This document shows, one piece after another, positions 43,915 through 51,820 of a stretch of DNA of 64,000 nucleotides. Each line of letters starts with the position of its first letter. The first letter of the stretch is position 1. The translations under genes were made by a program, and so were the position numbers. A model generated the notes under the pieces. It saw only the letters and a list, made by a program, of their open reading frames with translations. It was not told where the DNA came from and made no database searches. The stretch lies in the NCBI RefSeq assembly GCF_013141775.1, contig NZ_WHOB01000069.1, positions 372,001 to 436,000 of the forward strand, in the 5' to 3' direction. The DNA comes from Paenibacillus phytohabitans. GTDB taxonomy: Bacteria > Bacillota > Bacilli > Paenibacillales > Paenibacillaceae.

Positions 43915-44709
43915 ATGACAATTACTTATGCAAATCCAATGACTGAATATGAAGGCAAAAAAATACTCGTAACAGGCGGAACTAAAGGTATGGGGGAGGC
44001 CATCGTAAACCGGTTTAAGGCTGCCGGCGCTACAGTGATGACTACTGCCCGCACACTCCCGTCCGGATTGGCAGATGCTGACTTGTTCGTACAAGCAGAT
44101 CTGTCTGCTAAAGAAGGCGTGGAGAAAGTGATTGCGGCGGTTAAGGAACGTTTCGGCAGCATCGATATCGTAGTGAATAACATTGGCGGCAGTTCTACGC
44201 CTCCCGGCGGGTTCCTGGCGGCAAACGATGAGCACTGGATGGATGCGCTGAACTTGAACCTGCTTGCAGCCGTCCGGATCGACCGGGGCCTGATCCCTTT
44301 GATGCTGGAACAAGGGAAGGGCGTAATTATCCACATTTCTTCTATTCAAAGAGTACTGCCGCTGATCGAGTCCACCATTCCCTATGCTGCCGCCAAGGCT
44401 GCGTTAAGCAATTACAGTAAAAGCCTCTCCAAAGAATTCTCCCCGCAAGGCATCCGTGTAAACCGCGTAGCTCCGGGATTCATTCAAACGACAGCGGCAG
44501 ATGCCATGATGGAGAATATCGCCAAGGTTACGGGCAGTGCGGAAAGCGCGCTGCAGTCTGTAATGGATGCGCTGGGCGGGATTCCGCTGGGCCGTCCCGG
44601 CTTCCCCGAGGAAGTAGGCGAGCTGGTGGCATTCCTGGCCTCCGACCGTGCAGCTTCCATTACGGGAGCCGAATATGTGATAGACGGAGGAACCGTGCCT
44701 ACGGTCTAA
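43915..44709 (+). CDS. SDR-family oxidoreductase
   Basis: 264 residues. Cofactor motif TGGTKGMGEA, NNIGG, catalytic Ser in IHISSIQR and Tyr/Lys in YAAAKAALSNY, C-terminal SITGAEYVIDGGTVPTV as in classical tetrameric SDRs. AAAGGGGAACC precedes the ATG. It lies opposite the LysR regulator, a usual arrangement for regulator and target, and ends at a terminator 58 bases on. The substrate is unknown; it is not closely alike to the SDR at 42113. Confidence 0.9.
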   Translation: MTITYANPMTEYEGKKILVTGGTKGMGEAIVNRFKAAGATVMTTARTLPSGLADADLFVQADLSAKEGVEKVIAAVKERFGSIDIVVNNIGGSSTPPGGFLAANDEHWMDALNLNLLAAVRIDRGLIPLMLEQGKGVIIHISSIQRVLPLIESTIPYAAAKAALSNYSKSLSKEFSPQGIRVNRVAPGFIQTTAADAMMENIAKVTGSAESALQSVMDALGGIPLGRPGFPEEVGELVAFLASDRAASITGAEYVIDGGTVPTV

Positions 44710-44766
44710 GCTGCAGCCGCATATTCACCGGTTAAGAGCTATCAAAGCCAGGTTAAATCTGATAAG

Positions 44767-44811
44767 ACAGTCCGCTAAGCCATGCATTGGCTGTGCGGGC
44801 TGTTCTTTTTT
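44767..44811 (+). terminator. Intrinsic terminator after the SDR gene
   Basis: ACAGTCCGC pairs with GCGGGCTGT (one G-T), with an inner AGCC/GGCT stem, followed by TCTTTTTTG. The rest of the 449-base gap to 45158 holds an inverted repeat (TTCTTAAG 44829, CTTAAGAA 44855), the structured repeat and an OmpR-type operator. Confidence 0.85.
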
Positions 44812-44880
44812 GCTGTTTCGGGATATTATTCTTAAGATTAGCAGTTAAGCTGAACTTAAGAACTGTGCTAAAAGGCAAAC

Positions 44881-45019
44881 GTACGAAGGGGGATTTTTGG
44901 AACTGTAGGAGCGGTAGCGTCCGCCTTTGTATCCGGATTTCAACCGCGATAAGAGGTACAATTTAGAAATCTGGAGACAACAGCGGCCGGAAGTCCAAAC
45001 ATCCACCGAAATTACGTCC
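44881..45019 (+). repeat. Structured intergenic repeat, copy 2
   Basis: Second copy of the element at 2553-2692. It keeps the outer pairing TTTTTGGAACT/AGTCCAAA, the first arm GCGG-loop-CCGC, the helix CCGGATTT/AAATCTGG and the apical hairpin ACCGC-GATAA-GAGGT, in which one pair changed together compared with copy 1 (T-A to C-G) and one pair is lost (G-A). The conserved 3' block CAACAGCGGCCGGAAGTCC is unchanged. It sits in the promoter region of a two-component operon, in the same orientation as that operon. Confidence 0.8.
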
Positions 45020-45037
45020 CCGCCTAGCTGGCAATTC

Positions 45038-45097
45038 TTTAGTTCCATTAGCTTTAATCTTTAGCTTTTCTTTAGATTTGGTTTAGACTGGATTAAG
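45038..45097 (+). promoter_or_regulatory. 11-base-period direct repeats upstream of the two-component operon
   Basis: TTTAG starts at 45060, 45071 and 45082 and a variant TTAAG at 45093, exactly 11 bases apart. A less regular TTTAG lies at 45038. OmpR-family regulators bind such repeats on one helix face, so autoregulation by the response regulator at 45159 is likely. Confidence 0.6.
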
Positions 45098-45158
45098 AAT
45101 GGCAGGCTATAGTTACAGTTAGCGCAGCTTGCATGACTAGATAGAGGGGGATTTCACC

Positions 45159-45866
45159 ATGTATACCATTCTCATAGCTGATGATGAATCGGAGATTGTA
45201 GAGCTTCTGCAGCTGTATCTGGAGAAGGAATACAACATTCTGCAAGCACAGAACGGGATTGAGGCGTTGAAGCAGATGCAGAATAACAAGATAGATCTGG
45301 CCATTCTGGATATTATGATGCCGGGGATGGACGGGCTGCAGCTGCTGAAGCGGATTCGTGAGCATGAGCATTTCCCGGTGCTGTTCCTGTCAGCCAAGAG
45401 CCAGCATCATGATAAAATCCTAGGGCTTGAGCTGGGAGCAGACGATTATATCTCCAAGCCCTTCAATCCGCTGGAGATCGTTGCCCGTGTCGGGGCCCTG
45501 CTGCGGCGGGTGCATCAGTTCGATGCCAAGGCTGTAGAAGAAGAGCAGACGAAGGAACAGATTGTGCTCGGACGGTTAACGCTTGACCGGAGCAGCTGTC
45601 AGGTTGAGGTGGCCGGCGAACCGGTAGCTCTGACTTCTACGGAGTACAAAATCCTCGAACTGCTGATGGAGCAGCCGGGCCGGGTATTTACGCGCAAGAA
45701 GATTTATGAGGCCGTCTGGGAAGACTTCTATGTCTATGAGGACAACAGCATTATGGTGCATATCAGCAATATCCGCGATAAGATCGAGCGTGATTCCAAG
45801 AAACCGGAATACCTGAAGACGATCAGGGGATTGGGGTACAAAATTGAAGCACCCGTGGAAAAGTAG
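45159..45866 (+). CDS. OmpR-family response regulator
   Basis: 235 residues. Receiver domain MYTILIADDESEIVELL with phospho-acceptor Asp in LAILDIMMPGMDG and Lys in DDYISKPFNP, then a winged helix with VALTSTEYKILELLMEQPG and TIRGLGYKIE. Sequence style is close to VanR/heavy-metal type regulators. AGAGGGGGA precedes the ATG. It overlaps the kinase gene by 23 bases. Direct TTTAG repeats upstream suggest autoregulation. Confidence 0.93.
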   Translation: MYTILIADDESEIVELLQLYLEKEYNILQAQNGIEALKQMQNNKIDLAILDIMMPGMDGLQLLKRIREHEHFPVLFLSAKSQHHDKILGLELGADDYISKPFNPLEIVARVGALLRRVHQFDAKAVEEEQTKEQIVLGRLTLDRSSCQVEVAGEPVALTSTEYKILELLMEQPGRVFTRKKIYEAVWEDFYVYEDNSIMVHISNIRDKIERDSKKPEYLKTIRGLGYKIEAPVEK

Positions 45867-47265
45867 AGATAACCGCCCGCTGCAAACGTCGCTGACGATC
45901 GACTTTCTGCTGTTCAACTGTATGCTGGTGATGCTTGTACTGGTGGTCTATCTGTTCATCCAGAAGGATATCACTCACGTCATCATGGAGAAGCTGATCC
46001 CCGATCCGGATCTGTCGGTCGAAGCCGGAGATTACCGTAACGAGCTGGGCCAGGGACCGGAGAGCGACCGGCTGCTGCAAAGCGGAGGGTGGCTGGAGCT
46101 GCTCGATTCAGGCAAGCAGGTCATCCGCGTTATTGGAGATAAGCAGGATCAGGCCCTGGGCTATGATGAGAACAGTCTGTTCCAGGGGCTGGAGAACCGC
46201 AGCGATCAGCCCTATTACTACTCCATTTCTCAAGTGGATAGTGACAGCGGAGTGGCCTGGCTGCTGCTCAAGATTCCCCGCGATGTGGTCAGCGTATCCA
46301 TTAACAACGAAATGCTGTTGGCCTATCTGAACCATTCGGTGTTCTTTTATGTGTTTGTGGTCAGCGGGCTGATTCTGATGCTGATCTTTGTATATAGCTA
46401 CTGGGTCTCCAGACGGATCAAGAAGCCCCTGCGGGTTCTAAATCTGGGCATGAACCGTATGATGGAAGGGCACTACAATACACGGATTGCCCTCTATGCG
46501 GAGACGGAGTTTCTGCGGATCGGCAATAGCTTCAACTATATGGCGGATGTCATTGAGCGGACTACGGAGGAGAAGCGGCAGGCCGAGAAGAGCAAGCAGC
46601 GGCTGATGGTCGATCTGTCACATGATCTGAAGACACCGATTACCAGTATTCAGGGTTATGCACAGGCGCTGGTCGAAGGACGGGTTACGGACCCTGAACG
46701 GCAGACCAAATACCTGAATTACATTTATACCAAATCCGTACAGGTGACGAAGCTGATTCAGCATATGCTGGACCTGCTCAAGCTGGATTCACCGGATTTC
46801 ATTCTTCGTGTAGAGCGGCTGGAGCTGGGAGATCAGCTGCGGGAGATTATTGCCGACACTTACGGGGAAATTGAGCAAAAAGAGTTCCAGCTGCAGCTGC
46901 AGCTGCCTGAAGAGCAGGTGTATGCCCATTATGATCCGGAGCTGTTCGCAAGCGTGATCAACAATCTGATCTCCAATGCGCTGGCCTATAATCCTGAAGG
47001 GACACGCATCCGCGTGACGGTCATTCCGGAGGACACGACTGTCCGGATTGAGATTGCCGATAATGGAGTGGGCATTCCCAAGGAGCTCTGGTCCACGATC
47101 TTCGATCCGTTTGTGCGGGGGGATGAAGCCCGGACGACAGCAAGCGGTGGGACAGGTCTCGGATTATCCATTGCCAAGAAGAACGTAGAGAAGATGGGCG
47201 GTTCCCTGATGCTGGAGAGCCGGGAAGGGGAGCCGACGGTGTTCATGATCCGGATTCCCAGATAA
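45844..47265 (+). CDS. Membrane sensor histidine kinase
   Basis: 473 residues. Two membrane helices (about 18-39 and 166-188) flank an extracytoplasmic domain of ~125 residues. They are followed by HAMP, HisKA with the phospho-accepting His in VDLSHDLKTPITS and HATPase_c with NNLISNALAYNP, DNGVGIPKE and GTGLGLSIAKK. The start is read as TTG at 45844, with GGGG before it inside the response-regulator gene; no ATG occurs early in frame. The stimulus is unknown. An Asp23-family gene follows after 22 bases. Confidence 0.91.
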   Translation: MKHPWKSRDNRPLQTSLTIDFLLFNCMLVMLVLVVYLFIQKDITHVIMEKLIPDPDLSVEAGDYRNELGQGPESDRLLQSGGWLELLDSGKQVIRVIGDKQDQALGYDENSLFQGLENRSDQPYYYSISQVDSDSGVAWLLLKIPRDVVSVSINNEMLLAYLNHSVFFYVFVVSGLILMLIFVYSYWVSRRIKKPLRVLNLGMNRMMEGHYNTRIALYAETEFLRIGNSFNYMADVIERTTEEKRQAEKSKQRLMVDLSHDLKTPITSIQGYAQALVEGRVTDPERQTKYLNYIYTKSVQVTKLIQHMLDLLKLDSPDFILRVERLELGDQLREIIADTYGEIEQKEFQLQLQLPEEQVYAHYDPELFASVINNLISNALAYNPEGTRIRVTVIPEDTTVRIEIADNGVGIPKELWSTIFDPFVRGDEARTTASGGTGLGLSIAKKNVEKMGGSLMLESREGEPTVFMIRIPR

Positions 47266-47287
47266 ATAACTTTCAGGAGGAATAATA

Positions 47288-47641
47288 ATGAAGCAGGATA
47301 CGTTCAAGGGGCTTGTGGAGATTTCTGACCGGGTAATTTCAAGTATAATCCGCTATGCAGTTACCGAAACACCGGGCATTGCCGGAATGTCCGGCAATCC
47401 GGTCAGCGGAAATCTGGCCCGGCGACTAAGCGGTAAGATTGGCACCAATGGATTATCAGTGGATGTTACGGATGAAGCCGTGGCGATTCAGCTGGATATC
47501 ATTATTAACTACGGATACAAGATTCCTGAGGTATGCCAGATTCTTAAGGATAACGTCCATCAGGCCGTTGAGCATATGCTGGGTTTGTCTCCGCCTATCG
47601 TGAATATCAAGGTCGATAAGCTCGCTTTTCCCAACCTATAG
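47288..47641 (+). CDS. Asp23/Gls24-family envelope-stress protein
   Basis: 117 residues, compact alpha/beta. Family marks: KGLVEISDRVISSIIRYAVTETPGI in part, the central VTDEAVAIQLDIIINYGYKIPEVC in part, and C-terminal VNIKVDKLAF. Asp23 proteins are abundant cytoplasmic or membrane-associated proteins induced by alkaline or cell-wall stress. CAGGAGGAATAAT precedes the ATG. Position right behind the two-component pair suggests it belongs to the same operon. Its last bases overlap the convergent RpiR gene. Confidence 0.88.
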   Translation: MKQDTFKGLVEISDRVISSIIRYAVTETPGIAGMSGNPVSGNLARRLSGKIGTNGLSVDVTDEAVAIQLDIIINYGYKIPEVCQILKDNVHQAVEHMLGLSPPIVNIKVDKLAFPNL

Positions 47642-48502
47642 ATCTGTCTTCACGTCATCGGTATAGAAATCCTTCACGACTTGCCGTGCAGACAGCTTGT
47701 TCTTTGAGTAGTTGATTCTATAGATGCAGGAATAGATGACATTTAGGACATATTCAAAGGCAATCTGCGAGGAAAAGGTACCGATCTTGGCATGCTTCAC
47801 TTCATCCTCAGGCACTTGGATACACAGTGTGCTGAGCTTGGCCAGTTCCGTACCGTGAGCTGCGGTGATGGTGATAAAGGGGATGCTGTTGCGTGTGAAG
47901 TACTTTGCCGCCTGCAAATTATTCGCTGATAACCCGTGATAGGTTAAGAAAATGGCACAGTCCTGCTGCGTAAGATTAACCGTATGATATTCCCACTCCG
48001 AGAGCTCCGTCGCAATCACGGCGTATTTATTGATTTTGATTAATTTATTCTGGAAGCTCTTCGCCCGGATCTCGGAATCGCCCAGCGCATAGATGAATAT
48101 CTTGCCGGCCCGCTCCAGGATTTCAGCAGCCTCGGCTAACTGGGCATTCTCCAGAAAAGCAAAATTCTTCTCGATGGTTGCCTTCATTACTTCTGCAATT
48201 TCTTTGGCTACCTGAATGGGAGTTTCACCATGCTCAAACGGATAATTGACATCCACATTAGAAATGCTATGGACATCCAGCTGGAACTCCCGGGCCAGCT
48301 TTAGAATGAATTCCTTATAGCCCGCAAGTCCGAGTTTATGGGTTAGGCGGTTAATCGCCGAATGCGAGGTATAGGTAGCTTTGGCCAGCTCCTGTATGGA
48401 CATCGGCAGCATACTTTCCTTATGGGTCAGGATATAGGCAGCAATGCTTCGTTCGTTGGTGGTAAAATGGTTCATTTCCTTTATTTGCAGCAGCAGCTTC
48501 AT
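47636..48502 (-). CDS. RpiR-family transcriptional regulator
   Basis: 288 residues. N-terminal HTH (ERSIAAYILTHKESML, SIQELAKATYTSHSAINRL in parts) and a C-terminal SIS sugar-phosphate-binding domain with FIYALGDSEIRAKSFQNKL in part and CAIFLTYHGLSANNLQAAK in part. RpiR proteins sense phosphosugars. It is divergent from two Gfo/Idh/MocA dehydrogenase genes, with a perfect 15-base palindrome between, so it probably regulates their use of a sugar or inositol-type compound. Confidence 0.91.
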   Translation of the reverse strand: MKLLLQIKEMNHFTTNERSIAAYILTHKESMLPMSIQELAKATYTSHSAINRLTHKLGLAGYKEFILKLAREFQLDVHSISNVDVNYPFEHGETPIQVAKEIAEVMKATIEKNFAFLENAQLAEAAEILERAGKIFIYALGDSEIRAKSFQNKLIKINKYAVIATELSEWEYHTVNLTQQDCAIFLTYHGLSANNLQAAKYFTRNSIPFITITAAHGTELAKLSTLCIQVPEDEVKHAKIGTFSSQIAFEYVLNVIYSCIYRINYSKNKLSARQVVKDFYTDDVKTDL

Positions 48503-48554
48503 GACTAAGGTTCACCTCAAGAATTGAATTTCTAAGCTATAACAGACCCGGCTC

Positions 48555-48569
48555 TGAACATAATGTTCA
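48555..48569. promoter_or_regulatory. Palindromic operator between RpiR and dehydrogenase genes
   Basis: TGAACATAATGTTCA is a perfect 15-base inverted repeat. A second one, AACGG-N9-CCGTT, lies at 48596-48614. Either could bind the RpiR regulator. Confidence 0.5.
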
Positions 48570-48688
48570 AGGATTTACACCGGTAATTACATATGAACGG
48601 ATAATTGTACCGTTATGCCTGCTAAGTCTTCACGGCGGGTCTTTTTTTTCTATAATTAATGAAAGAGAAGAGAATAGGAGGAATTATA

Positions 48689-49705
48689 ATGTTAACACTC
48701 GGCTATATCGGCAACGGCAAAAGCACCAACCGCTACCACCTTCCATTTTCCATGAACCGCGATCACTTGAAGGTCAAGACGATCTACGCCCGCACGCTTA
48801 CGAAAGCGGAATGGCCCAGAGTACCCGGGATTGAATATACTGATGATCTTGAATCCATGATGAATGACCCGGAGATTCAGCTGATTGTAGTATGCACCAA
48901 CACCGATTCCCACTATCATTATGCCAAAATGGCGCTGGATCACGGCAAGCATGTTCTGGTGGAGAAGCCTTTTATGCTGACGGAAGAAGAAGCGGTCTCT
49001 ATCTTTCAGTATGCCAAAGAGCGGAATCTTGTCATTCAGTGCTACCAGAACAGACGTTATGACTCAGATTTCCTCACCGCACAGCAGGTTATAGAATCCG
49101 GTAAGCTTGGAGATCTGCTGGAAGTGGAAATGCACTTTGATTACTATCGTCCCGAGGTTCCGGCTTCAACTCCATTCTCTAAATACTACAGTTACTTGTA
49201 CGGACATGGATGTCATACCATTGATCAGGTGCTGTCATACTTCGGCAAACCGGATACCATTCATTACGACGTCCGCCAATTGCTGGGACCGCAGCAGATG
49301 AATGATTACTTCGATCTGGATTTCTTCTATCCTTCGCTAAAAGTATCGGTTAAATCCAGCTACTTCCGGCTCAAAGAGCGGCCAAGCTTCGTACTTTATG
49401 GTAAAAAAGGTGTGTTCGTCAAGCAGACGAAGGACCGTCAGGAGGAGCATCTGAAGTTATTTTACCTGCCTAAGGGACATAGTGACTTCGGTATTGACCT
49501 GCCGGAGCATTATGGTATTCTAACGTATCTCGATGATGAGGGCAAGTACCATGAAGAGAAGGTCACCTCAGCCAAAGGAGATTATGCCAGGGTGTATGAC
49601 GGGATCTATGATGCCATCGTTCTTGGCACAGATAAGGTAATTAAGGATGAAGAGACCATAGGCGTTATGCAGATTCTGGAGCAGGGAATGAAGGGGTGCC
49701 GCTAA
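48689..49705 (+). CDS. Gfo/Idh/MocA-family oxidoreductase (first of tandem pair)
   Basis: 338 residues. N-terminal nucleotide-binding strand LTLGYIGNGKSTNRYHLPF; the Gly pattern is unusual (GYIGNGKS rather than GxGxxG). The sugar-dehydrogenase signature HVLVEKPFMLTEEEA (Lys-Pro of the EKP motif) and the second-domain HGCHTIDQVLSYFG (catalytic-type His/Asp) are intact. AGGAGGAATTATA precedes the ATG at 48689; an upstream in-frame start at 48659 has none. Likely oxidises a sugar or cyclitol with NAD(P). Abuts the second dehydrogenase. Confidence 0.87.
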   Translation: MLTLGYIGNGKSTNRYHLPFSMNRDHLKVKTIYARTLTKAEWPRVPGIEYTDDLESMMNDPEIQLIVVCTNTDSHYHYAKMALDHGKHVLVEKPFMLTEEEAVSIFQYAKERNLVIQCYQNRRYDSDFLTAQQVIESGKLGDLLEVEMHFDYYRPEVPASTPFSKYYSYLYGHGCHTIDQVLSYFGKPDTIHYDVRQLLGPQQMNDYFDLDFFYPSLKVSVKSSYFRLKERPSFVLYGKKGVFVKQTKDRQEEHLKLFYLPKGHSDFGIDLPEHYGILTYLDDEGKYHEEKVTSAKGDYARVYDGIYDAIVLGTDKVIKDEETIGVMQILEQGMKGCR

Positions 49706-50695
49706 ATGAACTTGGGAATAGCTGGAGCCGGAATGATTGTCAAGGATCTGCTCAGCTTCATCGGAGAGATTCCGGGAATATCACTGACAGCCATCTTCGC
49801 CAGACCCGGCAGGGAAGACGCTCTGCAGGAGCTGCAGAACCAGTATGGGATAGCCAGGCTCTATACAGATTACAGCGCCATGCTTCGGGATACAGACGTT
49901 GATACTATATATGTGGCATTGCCGAATCACCTGCATTATGCCTTCACGAAGGAGGCGCTGCTAAGCGGCAAGCATGTTATCTGCGAGAAGCCGTTCACGT
50001 CCAATCTGGCGGAGTTTCTGGAGCTGAAAGAGATCGCTGAGCGAAGGGAGCTTATCCTGGTTGAAGCCATCTCAAATCAATATTTGAACAATGTTGCGGC
50101 GGTGAAGGAGCAGCTGGCTGGTCTCGGTTCCATTAAAATGGTGTCGTGCAATTATTCGCAGTATTCTTCCCGTTATGATGCTTTCAAACGCGGTGAGATT
50201 CTGCCTGCTTTCAATCCGGAGATGTCCGGCGGGGCCTTGATGGACATTAATATCTACAACATCCATTTGGTTGTCGGCTTCTTCGGAAGTCCACAGTACG
50301 TGGAATACCGGGCGAACATGGAACGGGGAATCGATACGTCGGGCGTGCTGCTGCTGGATTACGGTATTTTCAAATGCGTCTGCATTGGCGCCAAAGACAG
50401 CACAGCTCCTGGTGCAGTGAACATTCAGGGGACGGAAGGGTACATACAGATCAACGGCTCCGCGAATGGATGCGACTCCTACGATTACGTCCTTAACCGG
50501 GAGAAGCCCGTCCGGGTGGATCATAAGGATCACCCCCACCGGATGTATGACGAATTCCTTCACTTCGAACGATTCATCCGAGAGCAAGACAGAAAGACAG
50601 CCGCCGAAATGCTCGCACACAGTGAGCGGGTGATGCGGGTTATCGAGCAGGCTAAGGCCAGCGCCGGACTTGTATTTGGATCAGATCGCGGATAA
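49706..50695 (+). CDS. Gfo/Idh/MocA-family oxidoreductase (second of tandem pair)
   Basis: 329 residues. N terminus NLGIAGAGMIVKDLL (GxGxxx dinucleotide motif), HVICEKPFTSNLAEF with the EKP motif, and GGALMDINIYNIH (the DxxxYN-type substrate-site motif). The ATG starts directly after the stop of the first dehydrogenase, so both are co-translated, perhaps acting on successive steps or as partners. It is only distantly like its neighbour. A long terminator hairpin follows. Confidence 0.89.
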   Translation: MNLGIAGAGMIVKDLLSFIGEIPGISLTAIFARPGREDALQELQNQYGIARLYTDYSAMLRDTDVDTIYVALPNHLHYAFTKEALLSGKHVICEKPFTSNLAEFLELKEIAERRELILVEAISNQYLNNVAAVKEQLAGLGSIKMVSCNYSQYSSRYDAFKRGEILPAFNPEMSGGALMDINIYNIHLVVGFFGSPQYVEYRANMERGIDTSGVLLLDYGIFKCVCIGAKDSTAPGAVNIQGTEGYIQINGSANGCDSYDYVLNREKPVRVDHKDHPHRMYDEFLHFERFIREQDRKTAAEMLAHSERVMRVIEQAKASAGLVFGSDRG

Positions 50696-50698
50696 TAA

Positions 50699-50747
50699 AG
50701 AGCAGGGCTTCTTCCGGTACCGGAGGAGCTCTGCTCTTTTGTTTATC
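50699..50747 (+). terminator. Intrinsic terminator after the dehydrogenase pair
   Basis: AGAGCAGGGCTTCTTC pairs with its partner at 50722-50737 (four G-U pairs) around a seven-base loop, followed by TTTGTTTATCTTT. Confidence 0.88.
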
Positions 50748-50801
50748 TTTTCAGAGGAGTGATATACAATTATTAACAAATGCCTAAAGGATGTGGACGT
50801 A

Positions 50802-51416
50802 ATGAATCTGGACAGAATTAGTGAAATTGCTCTTAACACAATGAGTCACCGGAAATCTCATCTGCAGAGAGAGACGGGGTTCGTCTATTATCATTGTCAG
50901 CGGGTAGCCAAGATTGCTCTAAGCTTAAGAAAAGAATTGTTCCCGGATGAAGGTACAATGGACGATATCATGTATGTTGCCTCAATCTTCCATGACGTTA
51001 CCAAAGGAATTGAACCCCATCAGGAGACCGGCTCTGTTCTGGTCAAGTCACTGCTGAAGGATAAATGCTCCCCGGAGCAGCTGGAATTCATATCTGACAT
51101 TATTGCATTACATAATATTCGCAATCATGAGGAGCTCCCGTACTACATAAAGCTTGTACAAGATGCTGATATGCTGGATCATTTCGGCACCATGGATATA
51201 TGGATGAAATTCTTCCATAGTGCGCATGAAGAGGAGAATGTATGGGATACTATCCGGTTCTGGGAGAGTGAAGAGTTCGATAATTATCTTAAGAAGTCAC
51301 GAGGTCTGCTGAATTACGACCGATCAAAGCAAATTTTTGATACTAAGCTGAAGTTTGAACTGCAGTTCCAGGAACGTTTCAAGGCAGAGTGCAATGGAGA
51401 AGTAGATCTCAACTAA
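50802..51416 (+). CDS. HD-domain phosphohydrolase-like protein
   Basis: 204 residues, all helical. HD-domain ligands appear as HCQRVAKIA (His), SIFHDVTKG (HD pair) and the later IIALHNIRNHEELPYY and QDADMLDHFG (His and Asp). HD proteins hydrolyse nucleotides, cyclic dinucleotides or phosphate monoesters; no sub-family signature is clear here. ATG 50802 is preferred to GTG 50793 because of the AAAGGATG site. A perfect terminator hairpin begins 15 bases after the stop; the gene appears monocistronic. Confidence 0.83.
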   Translation: MNLDRISEIALNTMSHRKSHLQRETGFVYYHCQRVAKIALSLRKELFPDEGTMDDIMYVASIFHDVTKGIEPHQETGSVLVKSLLKDKCSPEQLEFISDIIALHNIRNHEELPYYIKLVQDADMLDHFGTMDIWMKFFHSAHEEENVWDTIRFWESEEFDNYLKKSRGLLNYDRSKQIFDTKLKFELQFQERFKAECNGEVDLN

Positions 51417-51431
51417 CGAAGCAGATAAAAT

Positions 51432-51474
51432 AGCAGGCACCCCGGAAAATTTTCCACAGGTGCCTGCTGTTTTA
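51432..51474 (+). terminator. Intrinsic terminator after the HD-domain gene
   Basis: AGCAGGCACC (51432-51441) pairs perfectly with GGTGCCTGCT (51459-51468), with an inner GGAAAA/TTTTCC stem, followed by GTTTTAT. Confidence 0.88.
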
Positions 51475-51485
51475 TGGTTGTAGAC

Positions 51486-51680
51486 AACAATGTTGTACGT
51501 TTTACAACTTTGATTGATGGGTAACCGCGGGTTTGGGAAGATTGTTGTATAAAATACAAGAATAATCCTGCTAAGCCGCTTAAATAGGGTGAAATCCTGC
51601 ATTTTATACAACAATTTTGGATTTGGGCCGATATTACGAGGAAAATGTTGTATTCTGGCAGGATTTTATAAAAGTCACCA
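51486..51680. repeat. Cluster of inverted TTGTTGTA/TACAACAA repeats
   Basis: The 404-base gap between the HD gene and the secreted-protein gene holds this AT-rich cluster. It has ACAACA-A-TGTTGT (about 51485-51497), TGTTGTA-N-TTTACAAC (51491-51508), and a perfect 15-base inverted pair, ATTGTTGTATAAAAT (51541-51555) with ATTTTATACAACAAT (51601-51615), enclosing 45 bases. A further TGTTGTATTCTGGCAGGATT (from 51654) repeats in inverted form the AATCCTGC-TACAACA unit at 51593. No gene fits here. It looks like an interspersed palindromic repeat element. Confidence 0.6.
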
Positions 51681-51820
51681 GATCTCTGCTACAGAAAAGT
51701 CGATGAATCAAGGAATTTTGCAGGAAATAATTAACTTATTGTCGAATTTACTGGTTTGGGCTAATCCGGCGTACAGCCAGGGGCAGCTTACATACAATGG
51801 GGGAAGGAATTCGAACAACT

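Noticed and set aside
48616..48652. Terminator-like GCCTGC/GCGGGT hairpin with a T8 run between the divergent RpiR and dehydrogenase genes
   Set aside because: The stem depends on G-U pairs and no gene ends before it; it could be an attenuator but the evidence is too weak.
51486..51680. CRISPR array
   Set aside because: The repeats are in mixed orientation, unequal in spacing and have no spacer-like regular units or cas genes nearby.
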